A DNA stretch of 64,000 bases. Origin: a virus. Both the position numbers and the translations under genes were made by a program. Numbering within the stretch: the first letter of the stretch is position 1; every line of letters begins with the position of its first letter. The stretch covers positions 1 to 64,000 of IMG/VR virus record IMGVR_UViG_3300049726_000100; one strand, 5' to 3'. The notes below the pieces were generated by a model that saw only the letters and a program-made list of their open reading frames with translations, did not search any database and was not told the DNA's origin. Below are positions 29,001 through 34,811 of the stretch, piece by piece.

Positions 29001-29340
29001 TGAATGGAATGGTGAATCAGGTAGTACAATTAATGAAATTATTAATCAACCAGAAGTAAAATTAGAAGATATTAAAAAATCATTAGATTTAACTAAATTT
29101 GTTCCACCGGGAGTTTTTGTTAAAGAAATTGATAATAATATTGTTGAAAAAAATCGTGAGATTAAAGAAGAAAATTTAACAATAAAACCATTAATTGAAA
29201 GAACAAATAAAAATATTAATATAAAAGAATTGGAAAATAAATTATTAATTGACCCTGATGAGCCACAAGAAAATGAAAAAAATGTATTTAATATTTTAAA
29301 TAAAGCACGTCAAAATCAGAGAGTTATAAAAGATGATTAA
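26020..29340 (+). CDS. DnaB/gp41-type replicative helicase interrupted by an intein, 1106 aa
   Basis: The extein is about 748 residues. An N-terminal domain comes first (1-190). The RecA-like domain has its P-loop TPSGVGK split from TT by the intein (residues 225-582). The Walker B-type LVIDYLD lies near 686-692, and TNRSGFG follows. A charged 300-residue C-terminal tail, rich in Glu, Lys and Asn, is unusual for the family and may bind partners. The helicase unwinds DNA ahead of the polymerase, and splicing is needed to rebuild its ATP site. Confidence 0.85.
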   Translation: MADITENTLSSYLGPEFQQHLMWQLLVEPEFAEKIIPDIAIEYFDDPNLRRLFLIILEYFKEFQKVPNLQNQSIHQAINKYKTPNNVIEEESLFAVIKRIELWNERIINKQMLYDGDVIQKSTNSFIKQQEYRKLAEGIIDKVKNGEIKSKYVIAAIEEKFQKITHIGEDEDDCEEVIEGIEKALRKEFRQPIPTGIGVIDSLTGGGLGKGEIGLILTPSGVGKALPNSHKVLTPNGWVENGTLKVNDYIFGSDGKKQKILAVYPQGKRKIYKVTFSDQTISYCDVEHLWAVNSFKQRNQKTNINGKTLSIPDHTFQILKTSEIMEDIKIKNNLNYRLPNVLPIQFNKLEVKIDPYIMGVLLGDGCLTRKNQPHIITSDLFIVDKICNLEKNVIVHEYEGRKENYKKLYRISLINSRNVLETELNLYGTDSTNKFIPNIYLYNCIEYREKLLQGLIDSDGGVGKNHSIIYSTVSKELSKNVRELVLSLGGTCRINEKIKSYNKNGVKVLGKKNYCLTISFPNNGIKPCTLPTKLDRIVIRDKYEYNKFIKNIEYSHEEDATCIYVENNDHLYIIDDYILTHNTTALTIIANTAYEQEKNVAQIIIEDTKEQIKRKHYTIWAKSALSKLDDEDENARVFKIATEKAESLEGKGRLLIKQFSQENTTMLDIKNWMIGYQKKYGFKFDILVIDYLDCLESHKKSPDRNEAELQIVKSFEALASDFDIPAWSAIQTNRSGFGAAIVGAQQTGGNIKRIQKAHFFMSVAKTPAQQDANFANISILKARFAKDGQTFEDCIFNNDTMQIIITDSKYPVKNKLKHYDENDVNKVESTANKMHVVVSQLAEDSKNAVDVVNLSSTEINRLLQNNSEFEIEQNTVKENETVIKTNTDEPIVKKEEPIVKTEPIKAESSDFIEQMRREIEGEIHGVPVKQIENIHISTTRIDLNQNEIKQIIDIANEAILEINGVVEELNEEIIHPEVIFHEEQIKRDEKKEPFEWNGESGSTINEIINQPEVKLEDIKKSLDLTKFVPPGVFVKEIDNNIVEKNREIKEENLTIKPLIERTNKNINIKELENKLLIDPDEPQENEKNVFNILNKARQNQRVIKDD
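26692..27765 (+). mobile_element. Class 3-like intein with LAGLIDADG endonuclease, 358 aa
   Basis: It starts with Ala (GCC at 26692) instead of Cys/Ser and ends THN before Thr+1. The class 3 signature fits: Trp in block B (EHLW, intein residue 66), Cys in block F (ATCIYV, residue 338), Thr in block G (ILTHN, residue 356). The two LAGLIDADG motifs, YIMGVLLGDGCL and LLQGLIDSDGGV, mark a homing endonuclease. Insertion is exactly after the P-loop Lys of the helicase. Confidence 0.85.
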
Positions 29341-29433
29341 AATATTTTATAAAAAACAATAACTTTTTTGAAATTTCTACGTATTTATTTTTCCAGACGT
29401 TGTAAAATATTTTTTATTTTTTTTGAAAAAAAC

Positions 29434-29464
29434 TTGCACAATTAAAAAATGTGTTATAGATTTG
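29434..29464 (+). promoter_or_regulatory. Bacteroidetes-type promoter of the RNA locus
   Basis: TTG at 29434 and TAGATTTG at 29457-29464 with 20 bases between. It lies 48 bases upstream of the fMet tRNA and is the only clear promoter before the terminator at 30386, so the locus is probably one transcript. Confidence 0.75.
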
Positions 29465-29511
29465 CATCGTCAAAATGATATAACGTTCTTTAAAAAGATT
29501 AAAAAGTATAT

Positions 29512-29583
29512 TGCGGGGTGGAGAAGAGGCATCTCGTTTGGCTCATAACCAAAAGGTCGGGGGTTCAAGTCCCTCTCCCGCTA
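29512..29583 (+). tRNA. tRNA-fMet (CAT), initiator type
   Basis: Complete cloverleaf: acceptor TGCGGGG/TCCCGCT, D-stem GAG/CTC, anticodon loop CTCATAA, variable AGGTC (the same as E. coli tRNA-fMet) and T-arm GGGGG-TTCAAGT-CCCTC. Positions 1 and 72 are T and T and cannot pair, the hallmark that bacterial initiator tRNAs use for formylation. Two of the three initiator G-C pairs in the anticodon stem are kept. CCA is not encoded. It is preceded by GTTCTTTAAAA (29485), repeated before the next tRNA. Confidence 0.85.
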
Positions 29584-29587
29584 CAAA

Positions 29588-29749
29588 GATTAAGAGGTCA
29601 CGGCATACACTCCGTTGAAAGTAAGTCACAAAAGAAGACTGCGCCAACTTAATCAAAATGAGAAGAACTGATAGTGTTTACAGCAGTTGAAAAATAATGT
29701 ATGCCGTCCATGAGTGACGGCAGAAAAACAATACTAACAAATTTCTTCT
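29588..29749 (+). ncRNA. Structured RNA A, copy of the tRNA-associated element
   Basis: The stem GATTAAG/CTTAATC (29588-29594, 29648-29654) is followed by the element core. That core has AGAAGAA (29661-29667) pairing with TTCTTCT (29743-29749), the conserved strand AACTGATAGTGTTTACAG (29666-29683), hairpin GCCGTC-CATGAGT-GACGGC (29703-29721) and an A-rich return strand. CGGCATAC (29601-29608) can instead pair with GTATGCCG (29699-29706), which excludes the hairpin. No T-arm or open reading frame is present, so it is not a tRNA by itself. Confidence 0.6.
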
Positions 29750-29775
29750 AATTTTTAAAGTTCTTTAAAATATAT

Positions 29776-29912
29776 GGGGAGATAGCAAAATAAAAAACAA
29801 AAAATACTATCTCACTGCTCTCTTAACAGAGAGAACTGATTGTATTTTCAGTAAAAGGTAAAGCAATTGTCGTTAAAACAATGATGTGCAGGTTCAAATC
29901 CTGCTCTCCCCA
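29776..29912 (+). tRNA. Interrupted tRNA gene (65-nt insert in the D-stem; apparent anticodon TTA)
   Basis: With 29787-29851 removed the rest folds as a full tRNA. It has acceptor GGGGAGA/TCTCCCC, T8 A9, D-arm GCT-AAAAGGTAA-AGC with the conserved GG, and anticodon arm ATTGT-CGTTAAA-ACAAT. The variable loop is GATGT, the T-arm is GCAGG-TTCAAAT-CCTGC, and A73 follows. Unspliced, the D-stem is broken. The anticodon by position is TTA (reads UAA), and base 33 is G instead of the near-universal T, so decoding ability is doubtful. Confidence 0.75.
29787..29851 (+). other. Intervening RNA element B inside the tRNA gene
   Basis: Sixty-five bases: an A-rich strand (29787-29817), the hairpin CTCTCT-TAAC-AGAGAG (29818-29833) and the conserved 18-mer AACTGATTGTATTTTCAG (29834-29851). 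It is far too small for a group I or II intron and lacks their cores. The 5' junction is GC|AAAA and the 3' junction CAG|TAAA. Three related copies nearby share these features. Confidence 0.65.
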
Positions 29913-29921
29913 CAAATTTAA

Positions 29922-29940
29922 ATGCGATATATAATTGCAT
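29922..29940 (+). other. Small hairpin between tRNA genes
   Basis: ATGCGAT-ATATA-ATTGCAT, 7 bp including one G-T pair, 9 bases after the interrupted tRNA. It may mark a processing site. Confidence 0.4.
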
Positions 29941-29950
29941 AATAGTACAA

Positions 29951-30095
29951 AGGGAAAACGTAAAGTGTTTACAGTAATTTCGATGGTTCGAGTCCATCAT
30001 TATTCGCCAAAATTGAATAATTAGACAAGCTGGTTAAGTCACAAGTCAGTTAAACTTGCAAAACAAAAACAACAAATACTTTAAAATTGTTCCCT
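29951..30095 (+). ncRNA. Element C, which encloses the permuted tRNA
   Basis: AGGGAA (29951-29956) pairs with TTCCCT (30090-30095) around the tRNA-Asn segment. The upstream strand ends GTGTTTACAG (29965-29974), as in the other copies. The downstream strand (30060-30089) starts AAAACAAAAACAACAAAT, very like the A-rich strand of element B. AAATT near its end can pair with AATTT at 29976-29980. Confidence 0.6.
29975..30059 (+). tRNA. Circularly permuted tRNA-Asn (GTT)
   Basis: The 3' half comes first: T-arm GATGG-TTCGAGT-CCATC (29982-29998), acceptor ATTATTC, discriminator G, then CCA (30007-30009). After a 5-base AAATT linker comes the 5' half: acceptor GAATAAT (30015-30021, exact complement of ATTATTC), TA, D-arm GAC-AAGCTGGTTAA-GTC, and anticodon arm CAAGT-CAGTTAA-ACTTG (30042-30058). 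G73 and anticodon GTT both fit Asn. Base 33 is A, not T. A working tRNA needs the outer ends joined and the linker cut. The joined variable loop would be about 8 nt. Confidence 0.75.
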
Positions 30096-30256
30096 AAGTT
30101 ATAAAGCGGTAAAAAGTTGTTAATAATAACAAATTAAACCCGCAAGTTTTTAGTTGTTGATATCAGAGTTTTTTACAAAAACAAATTATATCACCTAACA
30201 TTTAATTGGTTAAAAATGGTTTTTCGAGCAGAAGTGCTTTTTTTTCTAAAAAAGGA
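30096..30256 (+). other. Non-coding stretch with short inverted repeats
   Basis: No gene is visible. TTGTTA-ATAA-TAACAA (near 30117-30132) forms a 6-bp hairpin. AGCA-GAAG-TGCT followed by eight T (around 30228-30247) resembles a weak terminator. Confidence 0.4.
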
Positions 30257-30261
30257 ATACT

Positions 30262-30353
30262 GAAGAACTTGTTGTGAATACAGTAAATTGTAAAAATGAA
30301 ATCCCCTTCGTGAGAGAGGGGACAAACTTACCAAATTACAACTAAACTTCTTC
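30262..30353 (+). ncRNA. Structured RNA D, copy of the tRNA-associated element
   Basis: The closing stem is GAAGAA (30262-30267)/TTCTTC (30348-30353). The conserved strand AACTTGTTGTGAATACAG ends at 30283. An inner helix pairs TTGTAA (30288-30293) with TTACAA (30336-30341). The apical hairpin is CCCC...GGGG (30303-30321) and an A-rich return strand follows. The layout matches RNA A, with the apical hairpin in the place the tRNA occupies in element C. Confidence 0.6.
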
Positions 30354-30385
30354 TCTTATTTGAAAGAAGTGTTTTTCTAAAATAG

Positions 30386-30437
30386 AAATGGGCGGGGATT
30401 TGATTAAGAAATTAATCAATACTTGCCCATTTTTTTG
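30386..30437 (+). terminator. Terminator of the RNA locus
   Basis: AAATGGGC and GCCCATTT close an outer stem over an inner TTGATTAA-GAAA-TTAATCAA hairpin with a GNRA tetraloop; seven T follow. It is unusually elaborate for a terminator. Confidence 0.8.
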
Positions 30438-30474
30438 TTTTTTGTAATATTTTGATATTCTTTTGGTATAATAG

Positions 30475-30505
30475 TTGGATTTTAAATAAACTTTTTATAT
30501 ATTTG
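30475..30505 (+). promoter_or_regulatory. Bacteroidetes-type promoter
   Basis: TTG at 30475-30477 and TATATTTG at 30498-30505, 20 bases apart. It lies 53 bases before the KilA-N gene and probably drives 30558-34711. Confidence 0.75.
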
Positions 30506-30557
30506 GCATCAAAAATTAATTAGATTTTGATAATATAAAAATTCAATTTAAAATATC

Positions 30558-31388
30558 ATGAAAGAAGAAATTAAAAAATTTGAATTTGAAGGAAATGAAA
30601 TTTCATTTCTCACAGGCAGTAATGTTATGATAAATGCCACGGAAATGGCAAATCTTTTTGATGTTAAACCAAATTTTTGGTTAAAAACTGATACTGCACA
30701 AAGAATTATTGCTAAATATGCCGAGTTGAAGAATATCAATACGGCTGATTTAGTGATGATTAGGCAGGGTGGTAATGATAAATCTGCACAAGGAACTTGG
30801 ATACATGAAGATATTGCTTTAATTTTTGCACAGTGGCTTTCACCAGAATTTTATTTTTGGTGTAATGACAGAATAAAAGAGTTGTTCAAATATGGAATTA
30901 CTGCAACACAAGAAAAAATAAGAAAAATTGTTTTTTCTTTAAGTGAAGCAACAAATGTTTTGAAGAATAATAGTAATTGTAAGACCGGAAGATATAAAAT
31001 TTATGAACAATTACGTTTGAGAGGAATTCTTGATGAACATAATAAACCTTTTCCAGAATTTATTAATAAAGGTTATTTTACATGCGAACCATTAGAAAGT
31101 AACAAATATATAAAACGTATTATGGTTGGTGAAGAAGGATTAAAATGGTTAAATCAAGCGTTTTATCCTGAACAAAATGTTTCTGAGGATTATTTGGAAC
31201 TGAAAATGAGGATTGATGAAATGCAACATGACCAAGCAATAATATTAGAAGGTATTGCGGTAGTTGCTGAAACAATGCTTATGGCAAAGGGTGGTCATCT
31301 TACTGATGAAATGAGTAAAAATGTAACAAATAGATTACGTGATTTTGTTGAAAAATCAAAGAAAATTCAACTTGCACTTAATAAATAA
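30558..31388 (+). CDS. KilA-N domain protein, 276 aa
   Basis: The N-terminal KilA-N DNA-binding domain (residues 10-110) shows INATEMANLF, then GGNDKSAQGTWIHEDIALI and FAQWLSPEFYFW, the family signature. The C-terminal half has a helical, possibly oligomerising region (residues 205-276). KilA-N proteins of phages bind DNA and are often regulators or antirepressor-like. It is the first gene after the RNA locus and its own promoter, and 10 bases upstream of the Ro-like gene, so it could regulate this module. That is inference. Confidence 0.8.
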   Translation: MKEEIKKFEFEGNEISFLTGSNVMINATEMANLFDVKPNFWLKTDTAQRIIAKYAELKNINTADLVMIRQGGNDKSAQGTWIHEDIALIFAQWLSPEFYFWCNDRIKELFKYGITATQEKIRKIVFSLSEATNVLKNNSNCKTGRYKIYEQLRLRGILDEHNKPFPEFINKGYFTCEPLESNKYIKRIMVGEEGLKWLNQAFYPEQNVSEDYLELKMRIDEMQHDQAIILEGIAVVAETMLMAKGGHLTDEMSKNVTNRLRDFVEKSKKIQLALNK

Positions 31389-31398
31389 ATTATATATT

Positions 31399-33033
31399 AT
31401 GGAAAATTTGGTATTAACACAGAAAATGTTGGCAACAGTTAAGCAATCATTAATTGATGGTCTTACTATTGCATCTGGTAGTAAAAGTTCAGCAACTTAC
31501 TATCACAGTAAAGACGAACAAATGAAAGCAATTCAGGGTCAAATAAAGAACCTGTATAAACTTTCAAAGGAACTCCCATTGATTATAGCAAGTCAAAAAG
31601 GAGCTACTGGTAGATTTGTTTCTGAAGTACTTTTGAATGAATTCAAAAATACTTTAAGGGGTGGAGCATGTAATATTGTTAATCCAATTGATTGGTATGA
31701 TAATGGTTTAAGTGATAAGGCAGTACTTTCTGCATTAAACAATCTTGGCGAAAATGGTTTACCATATGTATTACGTCTTTTCATTGATTTGAAGAATGAA
31801 AAAGTAAACAATGAAAGAACAAGAAAAATTATGCTTGGTTTTATTTGGGGTCAAGCAAATCTTGAATTCTATTCAATGAAATATCGTAATAAAATTGCTG
31901 AAGTACTTAGGCATGCATATGGTGTTAAGAAAACATCAATATTACTTTCAATTGCTCAAAAACAAATAAATATTAATGGAGCAACTTTGCTTGGAAGTGA
32001 AAAAGAAATGAGTATTGTAAATGAATGTATATTGAAATATTTCAATGGTGATTCAATTAAAGCATTCAAATTGTTATTATTTTTATTTAAAAAAGATAGT
32101 GGCGTAGCATATAATGCAACTGAATTTCCTCTTTTAAGTGAATATCAGAAAGCAAAAATTGATATTACTGGTATTAAAAATGTACCAGAAGAAGTTTTAC
32201 TTGGTTTAATTTCAAGTGTAAAACATCCACAATATCATTCAATGTGGTCAACTGATATTCAGAAAGAAGCAACAAAAGCACTTATTCGTAAGAATGTTGA
32301 AGTTACTTCTGTAAATCAGCAGGTTCGTCAAACCAAATCAACTGCAAAGTTGGGTGTTGAAAAAACTGTTGATTTGGAAAAAGCAACTGATTTTCTTGCA
32401 CTTTACAAAACTGGTTATGAAAATGGTTTTACTGACGAAATTAGGTCAGCAATTGTAAAACTTGCACAAAAGAAAAAAATTCAGGGATTCTTTTACCAGA
32501 ATATTGGTGTTATTGTCGATAAAAGTGTATCTATGACTGGTGATAAAAATGAATCAAAAAATACACCAATGGCTATTGCAGATTTTACTGCATTGGTTCT
32601 AACTGCTTCAGCAAAAGAATCTAACAGAGTAAATACTAGAGGTGAAATTACTGATTTGGCAACATCATTTATTGATTTGTTAAAAGAAGAAAATTCTTTA
32701 AAACCATATGATGCAATTTTTATTTTAACAGATGGTTATGAAAATGCTTATGATGGATTGACTAATGAAGTTATTTCAATTTGGAAAGCAGAAAGTGGTA
32801 GGAATATTCCAATGTTCCAAATATCACCAATTACAAGTGCTGAAATGGGTGCTAATGTAAGAAAATTGGGTGAAGGTGTTGTCACAATGGCAATAAATAA
32901 TCCAGTCGCATTACAGCCTCAAATCAATGCAAGATTGCTTGAAATTGATACAAAACGTTGGTTGGAAAATCAGGTATTGGCTCTTGAAGCAGCACCTGTT
33001 AAAAGAATTAAAAAAATTAATATAAACGATTAA
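31399..33033 (+). CDS. Ro60/TROVE-like RNA-binding protein with VWA domain, 544 aa
   Basis: The start is ATG 31399. The N-terminal 340 residues are alpha-helical repeats (for example AEVLRHAYGVKKTSILLSI), like the TROVE ring of Ro60/Rsr. The C-terminal von Willebrand A domain has a MIDAS DKSVSM (DxSxS, from 374), and LTDGYEN (443-449) at the place of a later metal-site loop. Ro proteins bind misfolded RNAs and Y RNAs; bacterial Y RNAs mimic tRNAs. The neighbouring tRNA-like RNA locus makes a functional link attractive. Family assignment is by layout, without alignment. Confidence 0.65.
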   Translation: MENLVLTQKMLATVKQSLIDGLTIASGSKSSATYYHSKDEQMKAIQGQIKNLYKLSKELPLIIASQKGATGRFVSEVLLNEFKNTLRGGACNIVNPIDWYDNGLSDKAVLSALNNLGENGLPYVLRLFIDLKNEKVNNERTRKIMLGFIWGQANLEFYSMKYRNKIAEVLRHAYGVKKTSILLSIAQKQININGATLLGSEKEMSIVNECILKYFNGDSIKAFKLLLFLFKKDSGVAYNATEFPLLSEYQKAKIDITGIKNVPEEVLLGLISSVKHPQYHSMWSTDIQKEATKALIRKNVEVTSVNQQVRQTKSTAKLGVEKTVDLEKATDFLALYKTGYENGFTDEIRSAIVKLAQKKKIQGFFYQNIGVIVDKSVSMTGDKNESKNTPMAIADFTALVLTASAKESNRVNTRGEITDLATSFIDLLKEENSLKPYDAIFILTDGYENAYDGLTNEVISIWKAESGRNIPMFQISPITSAEMGANVRKLGEGVVTMAINNPVALQPQINARLLEIDTKRWLENQVLALEAAPVKRIKKININD

Positions 33034-33041
33034 TAATTTGT

Positions 33042-33608
33042 ATGATACTTGATAAATTAAAATTATTTTTATTTGAAAAATGGAAGGATGTTATTGATTA
33101 TGAAGGATATTATCAAATAAGTAATTTTGGTAGATTAAGAAGTGTTGATAGATTTGTGATAAATAAAATGGGTGTTAAACGAAAATTAAAAGGTTCATTG
33201 AAAAATACATATCAAATAAATGGTGGATATTTAATGGTTTCATTAGGTAAGAAAGGTATTAATAAAGCATATTTAGTACATAAATTAGTAGCAAATGCAT
33301 TTCTTTTAAATCCATTTAATTATAAACAAATTAATCATAAAAATGGTAATAAAAAAGATAATATATTAAATAATTTAGAATGGTGTACTGCAAGAGAAAA
33401 TACTCATCATGCAAGACAGAAAATGAAAAGTAGTTCTAATTATATTGGAGTTTCATTTTCTCCAAACGATAAAACTAATCCTTGGGTTAGTAGAATTACA
33501 ATTAATGGAAAGATTAAATATATTGGTAGATATTCGAATGAAAAATTAGCATATGAGGCATATTTAAACGAATGTAAAATTAATAACATTAAAATTAAAA
33601 AATTATGA
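33042..33608 (+). CDS. HNH homing endonuclease (NUMOD4-HNH-AP2-like), 188 aa
   Basis: A NUMOD4 motif near the start (EKWKDVIDYEGYYQISNFGR) precedes an HNH_3 core, INHKNGNKKDNILNNLEWC (about 97-115). A C-terminal AP2-like DNA-binding region follows (YIGVSFSPNDKTNPWVSRI and GRYSNEKLAYEAY). It is a typical free-standing phage homing endonuclease. It sits between the Ro-like gene (8 bases) and the ARPP-1-like gene (4-base ATGA overlap), which were probably neighbours before it arrived. Confidence 0.85.
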   Translation: MILDKLKLFLFEKWKDVIDYEGYYQISNFGRLRSVDRFVINKMGVKRKLKGSLKNTYQINGGYLMVSLGKKGINKAYLVHKLVANAFLLNPFNYKQINHKNGNKKDNILNNLEWCTARENTHHARQKMKSSSNYIGVSFSPNDKTNPWVSRITINGKIKYIGRYSNEKLAYEAYLNECKINNIKIKKL

Positions 33609-34711
33609 ATAATCAAAGAGAATTTACTGAACTTTTAAAGGGATGTAGACCACATAAAGATTCAAATGGAAATATTATTATTCAATCTATTATGAATATG
33701 TCAATAATAACATTGACAACTGATGAAGAAAACTCATTGGATACTAGATTTGCGAATCCATTAACTTCGCTTCAAGCAGGTAATCAAACTTATGGTCAAA
33801 TTAGTTTTACTAATAAAGAAAATAAAGAAGTTATTGTACCTACTCAAATGGCTGTTATGACTAAACAAAGTGCTCAAAATCATGGTATGATAAAGGCGGG
33901 TTATTTGGAAAAATATGCAAATACCACTTATCATGATGCAGGTTGTGTACAAGGTGGACAAACAGGTTATTTTTGTGGAACTAATGAATTTCGTATGATA
34001 CCCGTATCAATGCGTGAAATGTTATTTGATACAATTGGACAAACAGGTGGTTATTCAAGAATTTATCCTGCTATTCAGAAATTGGGTAGTGATACTCAAT
34101 CTGGTACAGGTAATTACTTGAATGTATATTTCGAAAAATATGATAAGAAACTTGAACAGTTTATTGCACATTTTGAACGTCCACGTAATCTTATTGGTAT
34201 TATTGTTTTAATAGATGGTGAAATTGTTGCAATAGACAAATTTCCTTCATTCACATATGCTGAACAGGTATGGGATTTGATGATTCGTGACTGTTATGGT
34301 TCTTTGGCTATCATTTCTGAAATTAAGAAGAAAAGTTCTGGAAAAGAATTTACTTCAACATATAATGAAATGAAAAAAACTCATCAAGAAAATATTGTTG
34401 ATTTACTTGAAAAAGCATTAAAGAAAACAAAACAGAATATGACAGCTAATGTTCAGGAAAAGATTCAAGAACTACTTGAACTTACTTTTGATGCAACTCT
34501 TGATACAGAAGGACAATCAACTTTTGCAAAAGCACCAAAATCTTATGTTTTAAAAGAAACTAATAATAGTTATGTTGGTCAAGTGATTACTGAAAATGAA
34601 TTTAATCATCTTGTAAGTATAGTTAAAAGAGAAAAATTTGACCCTAATGCTTATAGAGAAGTTAACGAATTGAGAAAAAAAGCTAGAAAGCAAGAAAAAT
34701 TTACTTTATAA
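33605..34711 (+). CDS. ARPP-1-like protein, 368 aa
   Basis: The core resembles the ARPP-1 domain known from predicted RNA-repair and conflict gene neighbourhoods. PTQMAVMTKQSAQNHGM is followed by a Cys/Gly-rich segment (AGCVQGGQTGYFCGTNEF), an RMIPVSMRE region, then LIGIIVLIDGEIVAIDKF and YAEQVWDLMIRDCYGS. The C-terminal 110 residues are helical and basic. The biochemical activity is unknown. Pairing with a Ro-like gene supports a job in RNA surveillance. The assignment is from motif memory and needs a profile search. Confidence 0.5.
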   Translation: MNNQREFTELLKGCRPHKDSNGNIIIQSIMNMSIITLTTDEENSLDTRFANPLTSLQAGNQTYGQISFTNKENKEVIVPTQMAVMTKQSAQNHGMIKAGYLEKYANTTYHDAGCVQGGQTGYFCGTNEFRMIPVSMREMLFDTIGQTGGYSRIYPAIQKLGSDTQSGTGNYLNVYFEKYDKKLEQFIAHFERPRNLIGIIVLIDGEIVAIDKFPSFTYAEQVWDLMIRDCYGSLAIISEIKKKSSGKEFTSTYNEMKKTHQENIVDLLEKALKKTKQNMTANVQEKIQELLELTFDATLDTEGQSTFAKAPKSYVLKETNNSYVGQVITENEFNHLVSIVKREKFDPNAYREVNELRKKARKQEKFTL

Positions 34712-34730
34712 AATTTAAATTATTTATTTA

Positions 34731-34764
34731 AAACCCGTAAGAAATTCTTACGGGTTTTTTATTT
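34731..34764 (+). terminator. Rho-independent terminator
   Basis: AAACCCGTAAGAA and TTCTTACGGGTTT form a near-perfect hairpin followed by six or more T. It ends the KilA-N/Ro-like operon. Confidence 0.85.
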
Positions 34765-34795
34765 TACATATATCTCGATTTTAAATTAAATTAAT

Positions 34796-34804
34796 TGTAT
34801 TTAT
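34796..34804 (+). promoter_or_regulatory. TGTATTTAT, late-type motif variant
   Basis: A variant of the AGTATTTAT site just upstream of another hairpin; 78 bases before the ATG at 34874. Confidence 0.3.
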
Positions 34805-34811
34805 TATAAAT

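Noticed and set aside
29661-29700. Hammerhead ribozyme (CTGATAG resembles CUGANGA)
   Set aside because: The sequence after CTGAT does not match, no GAAA core strand is at the needed distance, and copy D lacks CTGA.
29818-29833. CTCTCT-TAAC-AGAGAG as the anticodon arm of the interrupted tRNA
   Set aside because: No register gives a 5-bp stem with a 7-base loop, and a better anticodon arm exists at 29866-29882.
29787-29851. Group I or group II intron
   Set aside because: Far too short, with no P3/P7-type core and no domain V. The ending CAG alone is not evidence.
29776-29912. tmRNA (tRNA-like ends with internal sequence)
   Set aside because: Only 137 bases, no tag reading frame or pseudoknots, and removing the insert gives an ordinary tRNA with an anticodon arm.
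30225-30248. Strong terminator before RNA D
   Set aside because: The stem is only 4 bp; the T run is good, but no promoter is visible between it and RNA D.
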